From Alphaproteobacteria bacterium (lineage in GTDB: Bacteria > Pseudomonadota > Alphaproteobacteria > Rhodobacterales > Rhodobacteraceae): a stretch of 64,000 nucleotides of DNA. The notes below the pieces were generated by a model that had not been told where the DNA came from, did no database searches, and saw only the letters and a list, made by a program, of their open reading frames with translations. Position numbers and translations under genes: made by a program. Positions 28,867 through 37,769 of this stretch are shown here, piece after piece; within the stretch, counting starts at the first letter, position 1, and each line of letters opens with the position of its first letter. The stretch is taken from positions 90,933 to 154,932 of the forward strand of contig JAUHWT010000013.1 of NCBI GenBank assembly GCA_030427145.1. Direction: 5' to 3'.

Positions 28867-29556
28867 GTGATCCTGCACCTCGCTCTCTTTGGCACGGCGT
28901 TCCTTCTGGCGAAACAGCTTGGTGCGGGACGCCGGGCATACCTCCTGATTTGCGTTATTGCGGCGGTGCTCCTTATGGTGCGCTGGGCTTTGCCGGATGG
29001 TGCGCCATACGCACTTGATGCTGGAGATTCGATCTCATTTTTGGGCTGGACACTGGTGGTCGCGGTACCCATCGCGGAATACGCTTTTCTAATTCGGACG
29101 TTGCGCAGGCGGTCCGGCGTACAGGACGACGGCATCCGGGGAAGCGGGGCAGCGCCGGCACGTCGCGGCCTCGTCATTATTTCTGATGATGCCGCTTTGC
29201 GAGAGGATACTTTGGTCGAAATGGGTCGCGTCCCGGCAAGGGACGATCGCGGCTCGTTTGCATGGCGCGGAGAGGATGGTGAAATTGCAGCTCACCTCGC
29301 CTGGAGGCTTCAGGGCTCATCTCTGCAAATAGACCTTTTCTATGTTCAGCCGGATTGCCCGGATGCGGGTGTTGCGAAGAAGCTTGTGGAAGCTGCAGAA
29401 GAGCACGCGCGTGAGTTGAGATTAAATAAAATTGTCACGAAAATGGGTGACGGTCGGATTGCGGTCGACATGGATGATCTGAGCTTTCGACAGGTTGCCC
29501 GGCTGGATCTGGGCGGCGGCGTCGAATGGTCGTGGATGGAAAAGGGCGTGGGATGA
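28867..29556 (+). CDS. membrane-anchored GNAT-like protein
   Basis: A 229-residue protein starting at GTG. Residues 1-75 hold about three hydrophobic segments (ILHLALFGTAFLLA; AYLLICVIAAVLLMV; FLGWTLVVAVPIAEYAFLI). After a basic linker, residues 98-225 resemble a small GNAT domain, with IDLFYVQPDCPDAGVAKKLVEAAEEHA in the position of the acetyl-CoA loop, although the usual R/Q-x-x-G-x-G/A is reduced to DAGVAKK. Coenzyme A binding is therefore uncertain. The gene is sandwiched between dut and the ThiF-like gene, overlapping the latter by ATGA. Confidence 0.65.
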   Translation: MILHLALFGTAFLLAKQLGAGRRAYLLICVIAAVLLMVRWALPDGAPYALDAGDSISFLGWTLVVAVPIAEYAFLIRTLRRRSGVQDDGIRGSGAAPARRGLVIISDDAALREDTLVEMGRVPARDDRGSFAWRGEDGEIAAHLAWRLQGSSLQIDLFYVQPDCPDAGVAKKLVEAAEEHARELRLNKIVTKMGDGRIAVDMDDLSFRQVARLDLGGGVEWSWMEKGVG

Positions 29557-30317
29557 GTTTTGAACCGGTTGAACTTGAGCGCTACGCCCGTCATATCGTT
29601 TTGCATGAGGTCGGAGGCCCCGGTCAGCAACGGTTGAAATCGGCGAAGGTGCTGGTTGTCGGCGCCGGTGGTCTGGGTAGTCCCGCAATCCTTTATTTGG
29701 CTGCGGCGGGAGTGGGCACGCTCGGTGTGGTTGATGACGACACGGTAAGCCTCTCGAACCTCCAAAGACAGGTTATCCACACAACCGACCGGATCGGCCG
29801 GTCCAAAATAGAAAGCGCGGGTGACAGTGTCGAGAACATCAATCCCCATGTCGATTTCGTGGGCCACGACGTGCGTCTCGATCAGGAAAACATCGACGGA
29901 ATTCTTCTGGATTACGATCTGGTCCTCGATGGCTGCGACAATTTCTCTACGCGTTATCTCGTGAACGAAGCATGCGCGCGCGCTGAAAAACCTCTGATTT
30001 CGGCCGCCATGGGTCGTTGGGAAGGCCAGATCAGTTTGTTCGATCCCTCCAGCGGTAGTCCGTGCTACAGGTGTGTTTTTCCTCGGCGGCCTGAGGATGG
30101 AATGGTCCCCGCCTGCGCGGAGGCGGGGGTCATCGGTGCCCTGCCTGGCGTTCTCGGATCCATGATGGCGTTGGAAGCGATCAAGGAAATCACCGGTGCC
30201 GGGACCGGATTGCGGGGGGTGCTTTTGATGTACGACTCGCTCGGTGCCGAGTTCCGCCGTATGCGCACCTCCCCTGACCCAAAGTGCCCGGTTTGTGCGG
30301 GCAGCGGCCCTGAATAA
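29553..30317 (+). CDS. HesA/MoeB/ThiF family adenylyltransferase
   Basis: A 254-residue E1-like enzyme that adenylates the C-terminus of a ThiS/MoaD-type ubiquitin-like sulfur carrier. The start YARHIVLHEVGGPGQQRL, nucleotide loop VVGAGGLGSPAILYLAAAGVG, and two zinc-binding CxxC pairs (CYRCVFP near residue 179 and CPVCAG near the end) are all present. It lacks a C-terminal rhodanese domain, so it is either the MoeB type without rhodanese or a ThiF. The ATG at 29553 overlaps the previous stop. Confidence 0.9.
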   Translation: MSFEPVELERYARHIVLHEVGGPGQQRLKSAKVLVVGAGGLGSPAILYLAAAGVGTLGVVDDDTVSLSNLQRQVIHTTDRIGRSKIESAGDSVENINPHVDFVGHDVRLDQENIDGILLDYDLVLDGCDNFSTRYLVNEACARAEKPLISAAMGRWEGQISLFDPSSGSPCYRCVFPRRPEDGMVPACAEAGVIGALPGVLGSMMALEAIKEITGAGTGLRGVLLMYDSLGAEFRRMRTSPDPKCPVCAGSGPE

Positions 30318-30439
30318 AGTGCCTCTCCCGTCGAATTGCTTGCATCCTTTGCCGATTTTGGTCGCGGGGGCTTCAAAAGCGTCCGGCGAACGCCTAGATT
30401 GTTTTTCGGCGGGTGCTGACCTTCACGTCTTCGGGGTAG

Positions 30440-30580
30440 CATCCTAGTGGCCTTAAAATCTCTTGAGGGAGCCGGCTCTGTGACTGGTCCTGGCCTATCG
30501 CACCTGGTGCCCACCTGTTTATACAGGCTCTCAAGGATCAATCACCCCCACGGTCGCGTCGGGCCCGCCACAGGATAAAT
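30440..30580 (+). ncRNA. ssrS: probable 6S RNA (ssrS), approximate ends
   Basis: The 267-base gap before the 5-FTHF cyclo-ligase gene can fold like a 6S RNA. CTTGAG-GG-AGCC (30463-30474) pairs with GGCT-CTCAAG (30527-30536); an outer pairing GTGGC (30447-30451) with GCCAC (30567-30571) is possible. The enclosed part has a small hairpin CCTGT-TTAT-ACAGG and a largely unpaired segment that would be the open bubble. In many proteobacteria ssrS lies directly before this gene. The ends are my estimate, and no covariance model was run. Confidence 0.55.
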
Positions 30581-30584
30581 CAGA

Positions 30585-31157
30585 ATGAATTTCAAAGCCG
30601 TGAAGTCCGAAGCGAGAGCCACCGCTGTCGCCCGTCGAAAGGCTTTGCACGATCCAACCGGCGCGGCCGCCCAAAGGATGGTAGCGTTTGCCCTAGGACT
30701 GGCATCTCATATGACGGGCCACGCAAGGGTATCGGCCTACATGCCGATCCGGACGGAGATGGATACGCTTCCTCTCCTGAATGCCCTGCATCAACACCGC
30801 CACAAGGTTTGTGTTCCGGTGGTCACCGGGGCCGGTCAGGCGCTCGGGTTCCGTGACTGGCATCCGGGCATTGACCTCGTGAAAGGTGAGTTTGGCGTGC
30901 CGGTTCCCGCCGGAGGACCGTGGGTGTGTCCACATCTTCTTTTCGTGCCCCTTCTTGCGTTTGATGAGCAATGCTATCGCTTGGGATACGGAGGCGGTTT
31001 CTATGACCGAACTCTGGCCAAACTCTCTTCCATTCACCCAATTCAGGCGTTTGGCGTGGCTTATGCGGGTCAGCAGGTGCCTGAATTACCTTTGGAAAAA
31101 ACCGATGTTCAGCTTGATGGCGTGGTGACCGAGAGTGGAATTATCCGACCTGACTGA
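30585..31157 (+). CDS. 5-formyltetrahydrofolate cyclo-ligase
   Basis: A 190-residue enzyme (YgfA/MTHFS) that converts 5-formyl-THF to 5,10-methenyl-THF using ATP. It contains VSAYMPIRTEMDTLPLL (substrate site) and the phosphate-binding loop LGYGGGFYDRTLA near residue 130. An N-terminal lysine/arginine-rich helix is usual. It follows the probable 6S RNA, with which it is often co-transcribed. Confidence 0.93.
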   Translation: MNFKAVKSEARATAVARRKALHDPTGAAAQRMVAFALGLASHMTGHARVSAYMPIRTEMDTLPLLNALHQHRHKVCVPVVTGAGQALGFRDWHPGIDLVKGEFGVPVPAGGPWVCPHLLFVPLLAFDEQCYRLGYGGGFYDRTLAKLSSIHPIQAFGVAYAGQQVPELPLEKTDVQLDGVVTESGIIRPD

Positions 31158-31200
31158 ACCTGCGCTTGCCGCGCATGGCCATACAAACTAAGCATGCCGC

Positions 31201-32022
31201 ATGAAAATTCTGTTTCTTGGTGACGTGATGGGGCGTGCCGGACGCCGGGCTGTAGCCGAAACGCTTCCGCGGCTCCGGACGGAATGGTCCCTCGATTTTG
31301 TGGTTGTCAACGGCGAGAATTCCTCCGGTGGCATGGGTTTAACCGCGGCCCATGCGGACCTTCTGTTTGAGGCCGGAGCCGACTGCGTAACGCTGGGTGA
31401 CCATGCTTTCGACCAAAAAGACATGTTCGGTCATGTTGAGAAGGACAACCGTGTCCTGCGACCGCTCAATTACGCCCGCACCGCACCCGGAATTGGAGCG
31501 CGCGTTTTTTCCACTGCCAGCGGAAAAAAGGTGTTTGTGGCTCAGGTCCTGGGCCAGGTCTTTATGCGACGCGCCTTCGCCGACCCGTTTTCGGCAATCG
31601 ATGCGGCTCTGAAACAGGCGCCTTTAGGCAACGCGAACGCGGTCATCGTCGATTTCCACGCGGAGGCCACGTCCGAGAAAATGGCGATGGGCTTTTGGTG
31701 CGACGGCCGGGCCAGCCTCGTCGTCGGAACGCATACTCACGTGCCCACGGCAGATACTCAGATCCTTCCTAAAGGCACGGCCTATCAGAGTGATGCGGGG
31801 ATGTGCGGTGACTACGACAGCGTGATTGGTATGGACAAACTCGAACCCATTTCGCGTTTCGTGACCGGCATGACAAAATCAAGGTTCACGCCAGCGTCTG
31901 GTCCAGCAACTCTAAGCGGTGTGTTTGTCGAAACCGACGATGCCAGCGGCAAAGCCGTCAAAGCCGTGCCGGTACGGGTGGGCGGACGCCTTTCCGCGTC
32001 CGGACCTGGCCCGCTCGCCTGA
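31201..32022 (+). CDS. YmdB-type metallophosphoesterase (TIGR00282)
   Basis: A 273-residue calcineurin-like phosphoesterase. The metal-binding motifs are GDVMGRAGRRA (D), VVNGENSSGGMGLT (N-E), LGDHAFDQKD (D-H), IVDFHAEATSEKMAMG and VVGTHTHVPTADTQILP (H-x-H). Relatives hydrolyse 2',3'-cyclic nucleotides or cyclic AMP. The start ATG lies 43 bases downstream of the cyclo-ligase, and the pairing is common in Rhodobacterales. Confidence 0.92.
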   Translation: MKILFLGDVMGRAGRRAVAETLPRLRTEWSLDFVVVNGENSSGGMGLTAAHADLLFEAGADCVTLGDHAFDQKDMFGHVEKDNRVLRPLNYARTAPGIGARVFSTASGKKVFVAQVLGQVFMRRAFADPFSAIDAALKQAPLGNANAVIVDFHAEATSEKMAMGFWCDGRASLVVGTHTHVPTADTQILPKGTAYQSDAGMCGDYDSVIGMDKLEPISRFVTGMTKSRFTPASGPATLSGVFVETDDASGKAVKAVPVRVGGRLSASGPGPLA

Positions 32023-32178
32023 TCCGACACGGGCATTGCCTGAAAAAATTGCAGCAGTGGAAGAATCGTTGAGTATGATCCTCGGATACGACATTTTCCT
32101 CCATCGTGTTGTTGGAGCATCTGACCGTCGCACTTACCGTCTCCCACTGACAGCATGGTTTTGTAACAGGGTACCAGT

Positions 32179-33960
32179 TTGACCGACATCATTGGCTCGC
32201 CACTCTTCCCAGCCATTTTTACGCTTGTGGTCATTGTGGCAATGTTCGTGTTTTTCCTGCGCGAGACCTTTTCAACAGAGGTTACCGCATTGGCGGGAGC
32301 GTCCGTGCTTGTGGTGGGAGGGGCCATTCCAACGGACGAGGTTCTGGATGTGTTCTCGAACCCGGCACCCTGGACCATTGCGGCCATGTTTATCCTGTCG
32401 GGTGGGCTGGTCCGGACCGGGGTGCTGAACAACATTTCCCGTCTAATAAACGTTTACGGCGGGACCAATCCGAAGCTGGTCGTGGCGGCTTTTGGCCTCA
32501 TGGTGCTGTTTTCCTCGGCCTTCATGAACAACACGCCGATTGTTCTGGTGATGATCCCGATCACCGTGAAGCTCGCCCAGACACTGGGAATTGCCCCGTC
32601 GCGGCTGCTGATCCCGCTTTCCTACGTTGCAATCATGGGGGGGCTCTGCACCCTTATTGGCACCTCGACCAACCTCCTGGTGGACGGCGTGGCGCGATCG
32701 GCGGGTCTTGAGCCGTTTTCGCTGTTCGAAATCACGCCTCTGGCGCTCTGCCTCGCGGCAATCGGTTTCATCTACATGCGCCTGGCCGTCCCCAGTCTGC
32801 TGCCGGATCGGGATTCCATGGTGGATATGCTTGGAGCCCGGAAGAAGAAAATGAAGTTCTTCACCGAGGTCGTGGTTCCCCAGGGCTCACCACTCATCGG
32901 TGACAAAGTGATGGAAATCCAGCTTTTCAAACGCGAGGGCATGCGCGTCATTGACGTTTTGCGTGGTGAGGAAAGCCTGAGACGTCAGTTTCCTGACGTC
33001 GTCCTCGCCGAGGGTGACCGGATCGTTCTGCGCACCGAGATGGAAGAGCTTCTTGGCCTAAAGGACTCCAACAAGGTAACACTTGTGGACCGGGTTGGCT
33101 CCAAAGAAACCACAACGGTCGAGGCTCTTATCTCGCCGGACTGCCGCCTTGTGGGACGGTCTTTGGGGTCCCTTCGTCTCCGGCGTCGCTATGGTGTCTA
33201 CCCCCTTGCCGTGCACAGGCGAAACCAGAACATCGGCCGTCAGCTTGATGAGGTCGTGGTCCGGGTTGGGGATACGCTGCTGCTTGAAGGGTCTCCGCAG
33301 GATCTTCGTCGCCTTGCGACCGATGTGGACCTGATCGACATTTCCGAGCCAACCGAACGGCCCTATCGCCGCGAGATGGCGCCTTTTATGGTTCTCATTC
33401 TGGCTGCTGTCGTCGGAATTTCGGCTGTTGGCTGGGCACCGATTCATGTCCTCGCGTTGATCGCGGTTGCCGTGGTTCTCGTCACGGGTATCCTCGATGC
33501 GGACGAGGCGTTCGGCTACATTGACGCGCAGCTCATGGCACTGATTTTTTCGATGCTCGCCGTTGGGATCGCGCTCGAACATTCCGGAGCGGTCAGTTTG
33601 ATCGTGAACTTTCTGGCGCCAAGTCTGTCCCAGCTACCGATCTGGGTGACGCTGATGCTCGTGTACATGTTGACGTCAGTGCTGACCGAAATGGTGACCA
33701 ACAATGCCGTGGCCGTGGTGATGACGCCTATTGCTATTGCCCTGTCGCAAAACCTTGGGATTGATCCCCGGCCGATGGTGATTGCCGTTATGGTTGGGGC
33801 CAGTGCAGCTTTCGCGACTCCAATTGGATATCAAACCAATACACTCGTTTATGGCCCTGGCGGATACCGTTTCTCGGATTTTCTGCGGGTCGGAATTCCG
33901 ATGAACCTCATCTTCGGTATTTCTACATGCGTTCTTATACCGATCTTCTGGGATCTGTAG
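32179..33960 (+). CDS. SLC13/DASS family transporter with two RCK_C (TrkA-C) domains
   Basis: A 593-residue transporter. The membrane halves carry the SNT-like hairpin motifs GTSTNLLVDG near residue 162 and, in the second half, EMVTNNAVAVVMTPIAI and FATPIGYQTNTLVYGPGGY. Between them, residues 210-395 hold two TrkA-C regulatory domains (VVPQGSPLIGDKVMEIQLFKR; ISPDCRLVGRSLGSLRLRRRYG). Family members carry sulfate, phosphate or dicarboxylates; the substrate is not decidable here. The start is TTG at 32179; a downstream ATG would cut into the first helix. Confidence 0.87.
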   Translation: MTDIIGSPLFPAIFTLVVIVAMFVFFLRETFSTEVTALAGASVLVVGGAIPTDEVLDVFSNPAPWTIAAMFILSGGLVRTGVLNNISRLINVYGGTNPKLVVAAFGLMVLFSSAFMNNTPIVLVMIPITVKLAQTLGIAPSRLLIPLSYVAIMGGLCTLIGTSTNLLVDGVARSAGLEPFSLFEITPLALCLAAIGFIYMRLAVPSLLPDRDSMVDMLGARKKKMKFFTEVVVPQGSPLIGDKVMEIQLFKREGMRVIDVLRGEESLRRQFPDVVLAEGDRIVLRTEMEELLGLKDSNKVTLVDRVGSKETTTVEALISPDCRLVGRSLGSLRLRRRYGVYPLAVHRRNQNIGRQLDEVVVRVGDTLLLEGSPQDLRRLATDVDLIDISEPTERPYRREMAPFMVLILAAVVGISAVGWAPIHVLALIAVAVVLVTGILDADEAFGYIDAQLMALIFSMLAVGIALEHSGAVSLIVNFLAPSLSQLPIWVTLMLVYMLTSVLTEMVTNNAVAVVMTPIAIALSQNLGIDPRPMVIAVMVGASAAFATPIGYQTNTLVYGPGGYRFSDFLRVGIPMNLIFGISTCVLIPIFWDL

Positions 33961-34063
33961 TGAGTGCGCGCATGGCGCGCATTAACCAATGTGATTTACA
34001 ATTCTTGATGGATTTTAGCTAACCTGTCACAAAATTGGTCTCAATTTGAATGGGGTGGGGACT

Positions 34064-34282
34064 ATGTTCATCAGGATAAGACAGGATTTTGCCAAGCGTG
34101 AGCGTATTCGCAGCGAAGCGCGCCGGGTTATCAGGAAATATGGCCTTCTGGCGAGGGAGCAGGCGGAAATTTCGGCGAATGAGGATGACCTGTCCCGTTC
34201 GGAGCGCCGCCATCGCGAGGCGGTGGCAAGGGCCGTAGGCGGCATACTCGTCGATGACGAAAGACTGCTGCAACCTGTTTAG
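34064..34282 (+). CDS. small highly charged hypothetical protein
   Basis: A 72-residue protein rich in Arg, Glu and Ala, probably mostly helical (RERIRSEARRVIRKYGLLAREQAEISAN), with no membrane segment or cysteine. GGGGTGGGG stands seven bases or less before ATG 34064. A TTG at 34046 would add six residues. I do not recognise a family. It lies alone between the SLC13 gene and yebC, in the same direction. Confidence 0.55.
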   Translation: MFIRIRQDFAKRERIRSEARRVIRKYGLLAREQAEISANEDDLSRSERRHREAVARAVGGILVDDERLLQPV

Positions 34283-34433
34283 GTATTGGAATCCACTGTC
34301 AATCGTATCGGGATTGGTTCGGGCGCAGGACACTCCTGTCGTGAGTACACCGGACGGCCTGGTATGGCGCGTGCAAAACCCCAATAATGGAGCGAACAAA
34401 CGCATCTGAGTGTGTGTTCGCGGTCTTGTGGAC

Positions 34434-34463
34434 TTGTACACGGGGGCGGACGTCGACTATAAG
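34434..34463 (+). promoter_or_regulatory. candidate promoter upstream of yebC
   Basis: TTGTAC (34434-34439) and TATAAG (34458-34463) are separated by 18 bases and end 38 bases before the yebC ATG. The rest of the gap 34283-34501 shows no gene. Consensus match by eye only. Confidence 0.45.
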
Positions 34464-34501
34464 CCCTTTCGTTCCTGACCAGCTACGCAACGGAGACCAT
34501 C

Positions 34502-35242
34502 ATGGCAGGCCATTCAAAATGGGCAAACATTCAGCACCGCAAAGGCCGACAGGATGCAGTGCGCTCAAAAATGTTCTCCAAGCTCTCCAAGGAGATTACG
34601 GTCGCTGCCAAAATGGGCGATCCGGATCCGGAGAAAAACCCGCGTCTGCGCCTGGCGGTCAAGGAAGCGAAATCCAATTCGATGCCCAAGGACAACATCG
34701 ACCGCGCCATCAAAAAAGCGGTGGGTGGTGACAGCGAAAACTACGATGAAATCCGCTATGAGGGCTACGGGCCCAATGGCGTCGCTGTCATCGTCGAAGC
34801 GATGACCGACAATCGCAACCGGACGGCCTCCAGCATTCGCTCTACCTTCGCAAAACGCGGTGGAAACCTTGCTGAAACCGGATCGGTTTCCTTCATGTTC
34901 GACCGCAAGGGACAGGTTGTTTATCCGGCGGATGTAGGTTCCGCCGACGATGTCATGATGGCAGCGATCGATGCGGGAGCCGAGGATGTCGAGAGCGGCG
35001 ATGACGGTCATGTCATCTGGTGCGCCGATACGGATCTGAATGATGTCTCCAACGCACTTGAGGAGACATTGGGAGAGTCGGAAAGCACCAAACTGGTGTG
35101 GAAGCCTCAGACCACGACCGAACTGGATCTTGAGGGTGCCCAGAGCCTTATGGGACTGATCGAGGCGTTGGAGGATGATGACGACGTCCAGTCTGTTACC
35201 GCCAATTTCGAGATTTCCGACGAAATCATGGCTCAGCTTTAA
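34502..35242 (+). CDS. yebC: YebC/PmpR family regulator / translation factor
   Basis: A 246-residue, three-domain protein starting [19 protein letters not shown], the near-universal YebC N-terminus. [23 protein letters not shown] and [17 protein letters not shown] follow at the expected positions. YebC proteins bind DNA in some species, and more recent work on the family links them to ribosomes translating polyproline. The ORF is complete and of normal length. Confidence 0.95.
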   Translation: MAGHSKWANIQHRKGRQDAVRSKMFSKLSKEITVAAKMGDPDPEKNPRLRLAVKEAKSNSMPKDNIDRAIKKAVGGDSENYDEIRYEGYGPNGVAVIVEAMTDNRNRTASSIRSTFAKRGGNLAETGSVSFMFDRKGQVVYPADVGSADDVMMAAIDAGAEDVESGDDGHVIWCADTDLNDVSNALEETLGESESTKLVWKPQTTTELDLEGAQSLMGLIEALEDDDDVQSVTANFEISDEIMAQL

Positions 35243-35424
35243 TTCTTTCAACCTTTTTTTGACGGTGCCGCCATGCTGACACCCTTTTGGGGTGATCGGC
35301 ATTCGTGCTCGTGAGAAGACAAACAGGCCCCGGGTGAAAACGAAAATTTCATTATCGGATTCTGACGAAAGGGATTGGCCATGAAGGGTTTTCCTGCCAA
35401 ATTGCCCGCAGAATGGGGACGTTG

Positions 35425-36606
35425 ATGAATCCGGGTAAAATGTTCACCTCAATTTTGGTGTTGGGGTATTTTGTTTGCGGCGCTGCTTTCGGGCAGGATG
35501 CGTGGCTGGCTGGTCAGGCCAGTTATGCGGAGCGTATCGCAGTCAAGCCTGGCGCCATGTTTGAAGCGGTCCTGCAGGACATCAGCAGGGCTGACACCCC
35601 CGCCGTTGAGGTCGGACGTTTCAAGGCCGAGACGGATGGCGCACCACCATTCGAATTCTCCATCCCCTACGACTCCAGCCTGATCGATCCCAAAAAGACA
35701 TACGCCGTGACCGCTTCGGTGCTTGAGGAGGCCGGGCCGGTTTTGTCGTCGCAGACCATGCAACTGGTTCTGACGCGCGGTGCGCCGGATCATGTTGAGA
35801 TTATCATGAAGCCAGTAACGTCAGGCCGCGTGCTCATCGGACCGCGGAGCGACATGCAGCATTCTGATGACCCGGAGGCCGAAATCATTTTGGCTCAGGC
35901 TGAAGTCGCGGAAACGGATGTTGAAGACGCGGACGAAGATGTAGAAGACGAGAAAGAAAAGGAACCACCGCGTCTGAGCGGCATGGTAGCCTACAGCGAG
36001 AATGGCGGACTGTTCACTGACTGCGAGACCGGCATCACTTTCCGTGTTGCAGAGGAGGGTGACCACGAAGCGCTGGAGCATGCCTATGTGGCCGCTGGAA
36101 ACGGACCTGGAGTGCTGAAACTTGCCAGCGTCGAGGGGCATACCGAAATTCCCGGCGACAATGATGATGATGCGGAGCCTTTGGTTTTCATCGACCGCTT
36201 TGTGGGTATCTGGGCTGAACGCGACTGCGAGAGCTCAGGCAGCGAGCTCGGCCTGACCAATTCCTACTGGAAATTCAGCAAGCTGGGCATGACCATGCTT
36301 GGCGATGATTATCCCGCTGCCGAACCCCATCTGGTGCTGCGTAGCGAGGAGTCACGGTTTTCCGCGACGGTAGGCTGCAACCAGATCATGGGCAGTTTTG
36401 CGCTAAACGGCGAGAGCCTGACATTTGGACCGGGGGCTGCCTCCACACTGATGGCGTGTGAGGGTGAACTGAGCGACAACGAGGAAATCCTCGGTGAGGT
36501 GCTGAAAGAAACGCGATCCTGGGACATCACGGATGACCAACTGCAGCTCTTTGATGAGGAGGGCAACTGCATAGCCCTCCTGACCCATGTCCCGGTTGCC
36601 GAGTAA
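35425..36606 (+). CDS. secreted YbaY-like / META-domain protein
   Basis: A 393-residue envelope protein. After a signal peptide (cleavage near AAFG-QD, residue 23), residues 30-125 match the YbaY/lipoprotein-15 type (SYAERIAVKPGAMFEAVLQDISRAD). A strongly acidic linker (residues 155-180, mostly D and E) leads to a middle domain and a C-terminal META domain (GCNQIMGSFALNGESLTFGP, then STLMACEGE). No lipobox cysteine is evident. The function of either domain is obscure; META proteins are linked to stress resistance. ATG 35413 is an alternative start. Confidence 0.75.
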   Translation: MNPGKMFTSILVLGYFVCGAAFGQDAWLAGQASYAERIAVKPGAMFEAVLQDISRADTPAVEVGRFKAETDGAPPFEFSIPYDSSLIDPKKTYAVTASVLEEAGPVLSSQTMQLVLTRGAPDHVEIIMKPVTSGRVLIGPRSDMQHSDDPEAEIILAQAEVAETDVEDADEDVEDEKEKEPPRLSGMVAYSENGGLFTDCETGITFRVAEEGDHEALEHAYVAAGNGPGVLKLASVEGHTEIPGDNDDDAEPLVFIDRFVGIWAERDCESSGSELGLTNSYWKFSKLGMTMLGDDYPAAEPHLVLRSEESRFSATVGCNQIMGSFALNGESLTFGPGAASTLMACEGELSDNEEILGEVLKETRSWDITDDQLQLFDEEGNCIALLTHVPVAE

Positions 36607-36625
36607 CTTCTCCGGTTTCAGACAA

Positions 36626-37669
36626 CTAGAGTGGAATTGGGTGTTCGCGGTAAATGGCGGCGATATCATCCAACACATCATCGCTCAAAACGATTTCGGT
36701 CGACGCGATGTTGGTGGCAAGCTGCTCCATAGTGGTCGCTCCGATAATCACCGACCCCATGTGCGGCCGTGATGCACAGAAAGACAGCGCCATCTGCGCG
36801 GGGTCGAGACCATGTTTCGCCGCCACTTTGACATATTTGGAAACGACTGGAGTTGACCACGCGCTTTTGCGTCCTCCGAGTTCGGAATTGATGTCCATTC
36901 GCGAACCCTTGGGCACCGAACCGCCTTCATATTTACCGGTCAGCAATCCTGCACCCAAGGGCGAGTAAGCCAGCAACCCGATGTTCTCGTGATGACACAG
37001 TTCCGCCAGATCGAGGTCAAAGATTCGGTGCAGAAGGCTGTATTCGTTTTGGATCGAAATCATCCGAGGACCGTTGGTTTTATCAGCCCTTTCAATCCAT
37101 TTCATGCACCCCCAGGCCGTCTCATTTGAAACGCCGAAGTGGCGGAGTTTGCCTTCTTTGACCAAATCGCCTAGCGTACCGAGGATGTCGTGGAATTCCT
37201 GATCCAGACCTGTTGTCTGACCGGACGGATCATACTTCCAGTTCTGGCGGAAGTGGTAGGAGCCGCGATTGGGCCAGTGCAACTGGTATAGGTCGATCCA
37301 GTCGGTGCGCAACCGCTGCAGGCTGCCCTCAAGTGCCGGCCGAATGTTGTCCGCCGTGATTGGTCCGCCGTCGGGGCGGGCGGTCCTGTTGCCGTTGCCC
37401 GCGATTTTGGTGGCGATCACGACGTCCTCACGGCGCGAGGAGTTTGCGATCCATGATCCGATTACCCTTTCGGTGTCGCCGGCGGTTTCTTTCGAGACCG
37501 GCGTGGTCGGATAGATTTCAGCCGTGTCTATGAAATTGATACCATGATCCAGCGCATATTCGATCTGCGCATGACCCTCGGCTTCCGTGTTTTGGGTGCC
37601 CCAGGTCATGGAACCAAGGCAAAGTATACTTACCTCCAGGTCGCTGGACCCGAGTTTGTGTTTTTTCAT
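36626..37669 (-). CDS. aldo/keto reductase (Tas/YajO type)
   Basis: A 347-residue NADPH-dependent oxidoreductase with the AKR tetrad: D and Y in FIDTAEIYPTTP, K in VVIATKIAGNG, and H in LYQLHWPNRG. SIQNEYSLLHR and LLAYSPLGAGLLTGKY are typical of the Tas subfamily. The frame is open 44 codons upstream, but ATG 37669 has GGAG at a good distance and matches the family start. It lies 100 bases after livM in the same direction, so it could be in the same operon; the substrate is unknown. Confidence 0.88.
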   Translation of the reverse strand: MKKHKLGSSDLEVSILCLGSMTWGTQNTEAEGHAQIEYALDHGINFIDTAEIYPTTPVSKETAGDTERVIGSWIANSSRREDVVIATKIAGNGNRTARPDGGPITADNIRPALEGSLQRLRTDWIDLYQLHWPNRGSYHFRQNWKYDPSGQTTGLDQEFHDILGTLGDLVKEGKLRHFGVSNETAWGCMKWIERADKTNGPRMISIQNEYSLLHRIFDLDLAELCHHENIGLLAYSPLGAGLLTGKYEGGSVPKGSRMDINSELGGRKSAWSTPVVSKYVKVAAKHGLDPAQMALSFCASRPHMGSVIIGATTMEQLATNIASTEIVLSDDVLDDIAAIYREHPIPL

Positions 37670-37769
37670 CCAATTTGCTCCGTTTTGCCCCGAAGTGATA
37701 ACGGCTCCGAAGGCCGTTTCAAGGCATCCCTGGGTCTTAGTATTGTTGAGGTTGCAGCCTGTGTCGGGC

